Source of the DNA: Gemmatimonadales bacterium
GTDB lineage: Bacteria; Gemmatimonadota; Gemmatimonadetes; Palauibacterales; Palauibacteraceae
Direction of reading: 5' to 3'
DNA length: 64,000 bases
Assembly (NCBI GenBank): GCA_009840115.1
Contig: VXOJ01000067.1
Location: 1-64,000, forward strand
Each line of letters starts with the position of its first letter. The stretch's first letter is position 1. A program made the translations under genes and the position numbers. The notes beneath the pieces are model-generated. The model made no database searches, was not told the DNA's origin, and saw nothing but the letters and a program-made list of their open reading frames with translations. Positions 62,128 to 64,000 of the stretch are shown piece after piece.

Positions 62128-64000
62128 GCCCTCGTCTCGATCCAGTGGCGTCGGCGCTGGAACGGATAGCCGGGCAGCGCGATCCGGCGCCTCGTCTCAC
62201 CCGCGAACAGCCCCGCGAAGGAGATGGGAAGCCCGGCCTCGTACGCCCTCGCTACGGCGACCGCGAACGGTTGCCCCGCACGGGCCTCCGCGGGCGGCCA
62301 GTCGGGAAGCGCCGTCGGACCCGCAGGCGACGCCATCCCAATGTCCACCACGAGGTCCACGCCGAGATCCGCCAGCGCCCGGGAGGTACGGCCCGGATCC
62401 TCCTGCGCCCGCGCCTGCTCGCGCCAGTAGGCGCCGTCCGGCGCCTCGGCGGGGTCCATCCTGCGGCCCGTCACCTGGCTGGCGATCGCCACGGAAGGCG
62501 GCGAAAGCTCCATCCCGCGCGCCGCGTCTTCCAGGTCGTCGAGCGGATCGTGTGCGGATTCGCCCGCGTCGCCGTCGGGCACGGCGGCCGCCAGCCGCTG
62601 TTTCGGCCGGGCCATGGCGGCCCCTCTCGCCGCGGCGAGCCGCAGCCCATCCTCCAGGCTGAAGACGCCGGCCGCCCAGCCCGCCGCCAGCTCGCCGACG
62701 CCGTGGCCCGCCACCGCACCGGGGCGGACGCCCACGCTCGCCCAGAGGGCCGTGAGCGCGCAGCCCATGGCGTACGCGGCCGGCTGTGCCCACTCGGGGT
62801 CCCGCAGGGTTCCCTGCGCCCCGTCGCGACCGAACATCACGTCGAGGAGCGATGCCCCGTCCCGTGCTTCCCTCAGCACCGCGTCACAGCGATCGAGGAT
62901 GGCGCGGACGGCCGGCTCCCCGTCGTACAGCGCCTCGCCCGATCCGTCCCGCGCGCCCTCTTCTCCGGCGAAGACGAAGGCCACCTTCGGAGCGGTGACC
63001 GGCCCGGCGTGGCGGCGCCAGTCGTCATCGACGGCCCGCTCGGCGAGCACGCCAAGTTCATCGCGAAGGGACTTCATGTCGCGGAAGGGGAGGCCGGCGC
63101 GGTGGGCGAGCTGAGTCCGGCCGATCCCCGCCGTCCACGCCATGTCCGCGAGCACCGAGCCTCCGGCGTCACCCTCCTCCGGCGTCTCGTCGGCGTGCCC
63201 CTCCAGCCACTCGAGGTACAGCCGCGCCATCTCCCGCAACGCCCGCGGCGACTTGGCCGAGAGAGGCAGGAGGCGGGTCTCCCGGGGAGCGGCGACAACC
63301 GCGTCGGGCGCCGACGCCCCCGCCAACTCCGGCACGGCGACCGGAACCGTGACCGCCGGGCCCGCCGGCATCCGGGCGCCGTTCACGATCGAAGCGCGGT
63401 CCGGCCCGCCGTTCCCCTCGACGACGACGTGCGCGTTCGTCCCCGAAATCCCGAACGAACTCACCCCCGCCCGGCGCGGCCGGTCGCCGTTCGCCGGCCA
63501 CGCCACGGCCTCGTCCGTGACCCGCACCGGGAGGTCCTCCCAGGCCAGGTGGGGGTTCGGGTTGTGGAAGTGAAGCTGCTTCGGGATCCGGCCTTCGTTC
63601 ATGGCGAGGACCGCCTTGATGAGGCTCGCGATCCCGGCCGCGCACTCGAGATGGCCGATGTTCGTCTTCACGGAACCGATCAGGAGCGGCCGCTCCTCGT
63701 CGCGTTCCCGGCCGTAGACGGCCGCGGCCGCCTGCACCTCGATCGGGTCGCCCAGATCGGATCCCACCCCGTTCGCCTCGAGGTAGTCCACCGACGCCGG
63801 CGGAACGCCCGCCTGCGCGAGCGCCTTCTCGATCACGCGTTCCTGGGCCGGCCCGTTCGGCACCGTGAGCCCCGCGCTGGTCCCGTTCTGGTTGACCGCG
63901 GATCCGCGGATCACGCCCCAGATCCGGTCGCCGTCAGCCGTCGCATCGGCGAGCCGCTTGAGGACGACGACCCCGCACCCCTCGCCGCGCACGAATCCGT
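62124..64000 (-). CDS. Type I polyketide synthase, KS-AT module, 5' end beyond the window
   Basis: The visible 625 residues hold the second half of a ketosynthase (FVRGEGCGVVVLKRL, NIGHLECAAGIASLIKAVLAM, SFGISGTNAHVV), a linker, and an acyltransferase-like domain (from about PKVAFVFAGEEGA). The protein ends shortly after the post-AT linker YPFQRRRHW, with no carrier or reductive domain. Key residues are changed. The KS motif EAHGTGT reads EANGVGS, so the first catalytic His is Asn. The AT elbow GHSxG reads GHGVGE, with Gly for the nucleophile Ser, and the AFHS segment is missing. The second KS His (NIGH) is intact. The upstream active-site Cys is outside the window. It may be a non-condensing or structural synthase protein. 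Confidence 0.88.
   Translation of the reverse strand, partial: GFVRGEGCGVVVLKRLADATADGDRIWGVIRGSAVNQNGTSAGLTVPNGPAQERVIEKALAQAGVPPASVDYLEANGVGSDLGDPIEVQAAAAVYGRERDEERPLLIGSVKTNIGHLECAAGIASLIKAVLAMNEGRIPKQLHFHNPNPHLAWEDLPVRVTDEAVAWPANGDRPRRAGVSSFGISGTNAHVVVEGNGGPDRASIVNGARMPAGPAVTVPVAVPELAGASAPDAVVAAPRETRLLPLSAKSPRALREMARLYLEWLEGHADETPEEGDAGGSVLADMAWTAGIGRTQLAHRAGLPFRDMKSLRDELGVLAERAVDDDWRRHAGPVTAPKVAFVFAGEEGARDGSGEALYDGEPAVRAILDRCDAVLREARDGASLLDVMFGRDGAQGTLRDPEWAQPAAYAMGCALTALWASVGVRPGAVAGHGVGELAAGWAAGVFSLEDGLRLAAARGAAMARPKQRLAAAVPDGDAGESAHDPLDDLEDAARGMELSPPSVAIASQVTGRRMDPAEAPDGAYWREQARAQEDPGRTSRALADLGVDLVVDIGMASPAGPTALPDWPPAEARAGQPFAVAVARAYEAGLPISFAGLFAGETRRRIALPGYPFQRRRHWIETRA

Noticed and set aside
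60433-62169. 578-codon plus-strand open frame opposite the permease
   Set aside because: Extremely charged low-complexity product, the mirror of hydrophobic permease codons; not a gene.

Overview
The window looks like a chromosome fragment of a high-GC Gram-negative bacterium, most likely a Gemmatimonadota member. This is inferred from gene style and not proven. Supporting signs are carboxypeptidase-regulatory-domain TonB receptors, secreted six-bladed propeller proteins, DUF3526-type ABC-2 permeases, lipoprotein enzymes and form I CO dehydrogenase genes. No rRNA, tRNA or CRISPR array was found.

Region 1 (about 1-15,395) is an accessory island. It has a tyrosine recombinase at the left and a hydrolase gene cut off at the right. 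In between are structured inverted repeats, an orphan sugar-binding lipoprotein, a small secreted protein, an HD hydrolase and a type I restriction-modification operon. That operon is unusual: hsdM, a HEPN toxin-like gene, an MNT nucleotidyltransferase fused to hsdS, a GIY-YIG-like gene, hsdR, then a second HEPN-like gene and a remnant of an Eco57I-like methylase.

Region 2 (16.3-30.8 kb) is about the cell envelope and uptake. It holds an orphan polyamine-type binding protein, a ZnuD-like TonB receptor, a serine hydrolase, and a long minus-strand array. The array has four ABC-2 permeases, one ATPase, one siderophore-type TonB receptor and two paralogous secreted proteins with HxH and CxxCxxxH motifs.

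Region 3 (31.0-36.1 kb) is a secreted-protein cluster: a predicted secreted protein, a Cys/Trp-rich small protein, a frameshifted six-bladed propeller, a CarboxypepD-regulatory protein and a regulator with a receiver-like N-terminus.

Region 4 (36.1-43.9 kb) encodes aerobic CO oxidation. A MocA, an XdhC fused to a YHS domain, a small membrane protein and CoxG lead into coxM, coxS and coxL with overlapping or nearly abutting reading frames. CoxL carries the form I AYRCSFR loop. The usual coxD and coxE are not in the window.

Region 5 (43.9-50.1 kb) starts with a Cys-codon-rich short ORF and a rho-independent terminator in front of an ATP-grasp ligase, which together resemble a cysteine attenuator. 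A BCCT transporter, a phosphoesterase, thymidine kinase and a secreted M14 peptidase follow.

Region 6 (50.1-64 kb) has an MFS exporter with a hydrolase, then an acyl-CoA pathway (two crotonases, thiolase, hydroxyacyl-CoA dehydrogenase, aminotransferase, SDR). It ends with a free acyl carrier protein, a hydrolase, a nucleobase-type permease with an extra C-terminal domain, and a KS-AT polyketide synthase that runs off the window. The visible KS and AT halves lack key catalytic residues.
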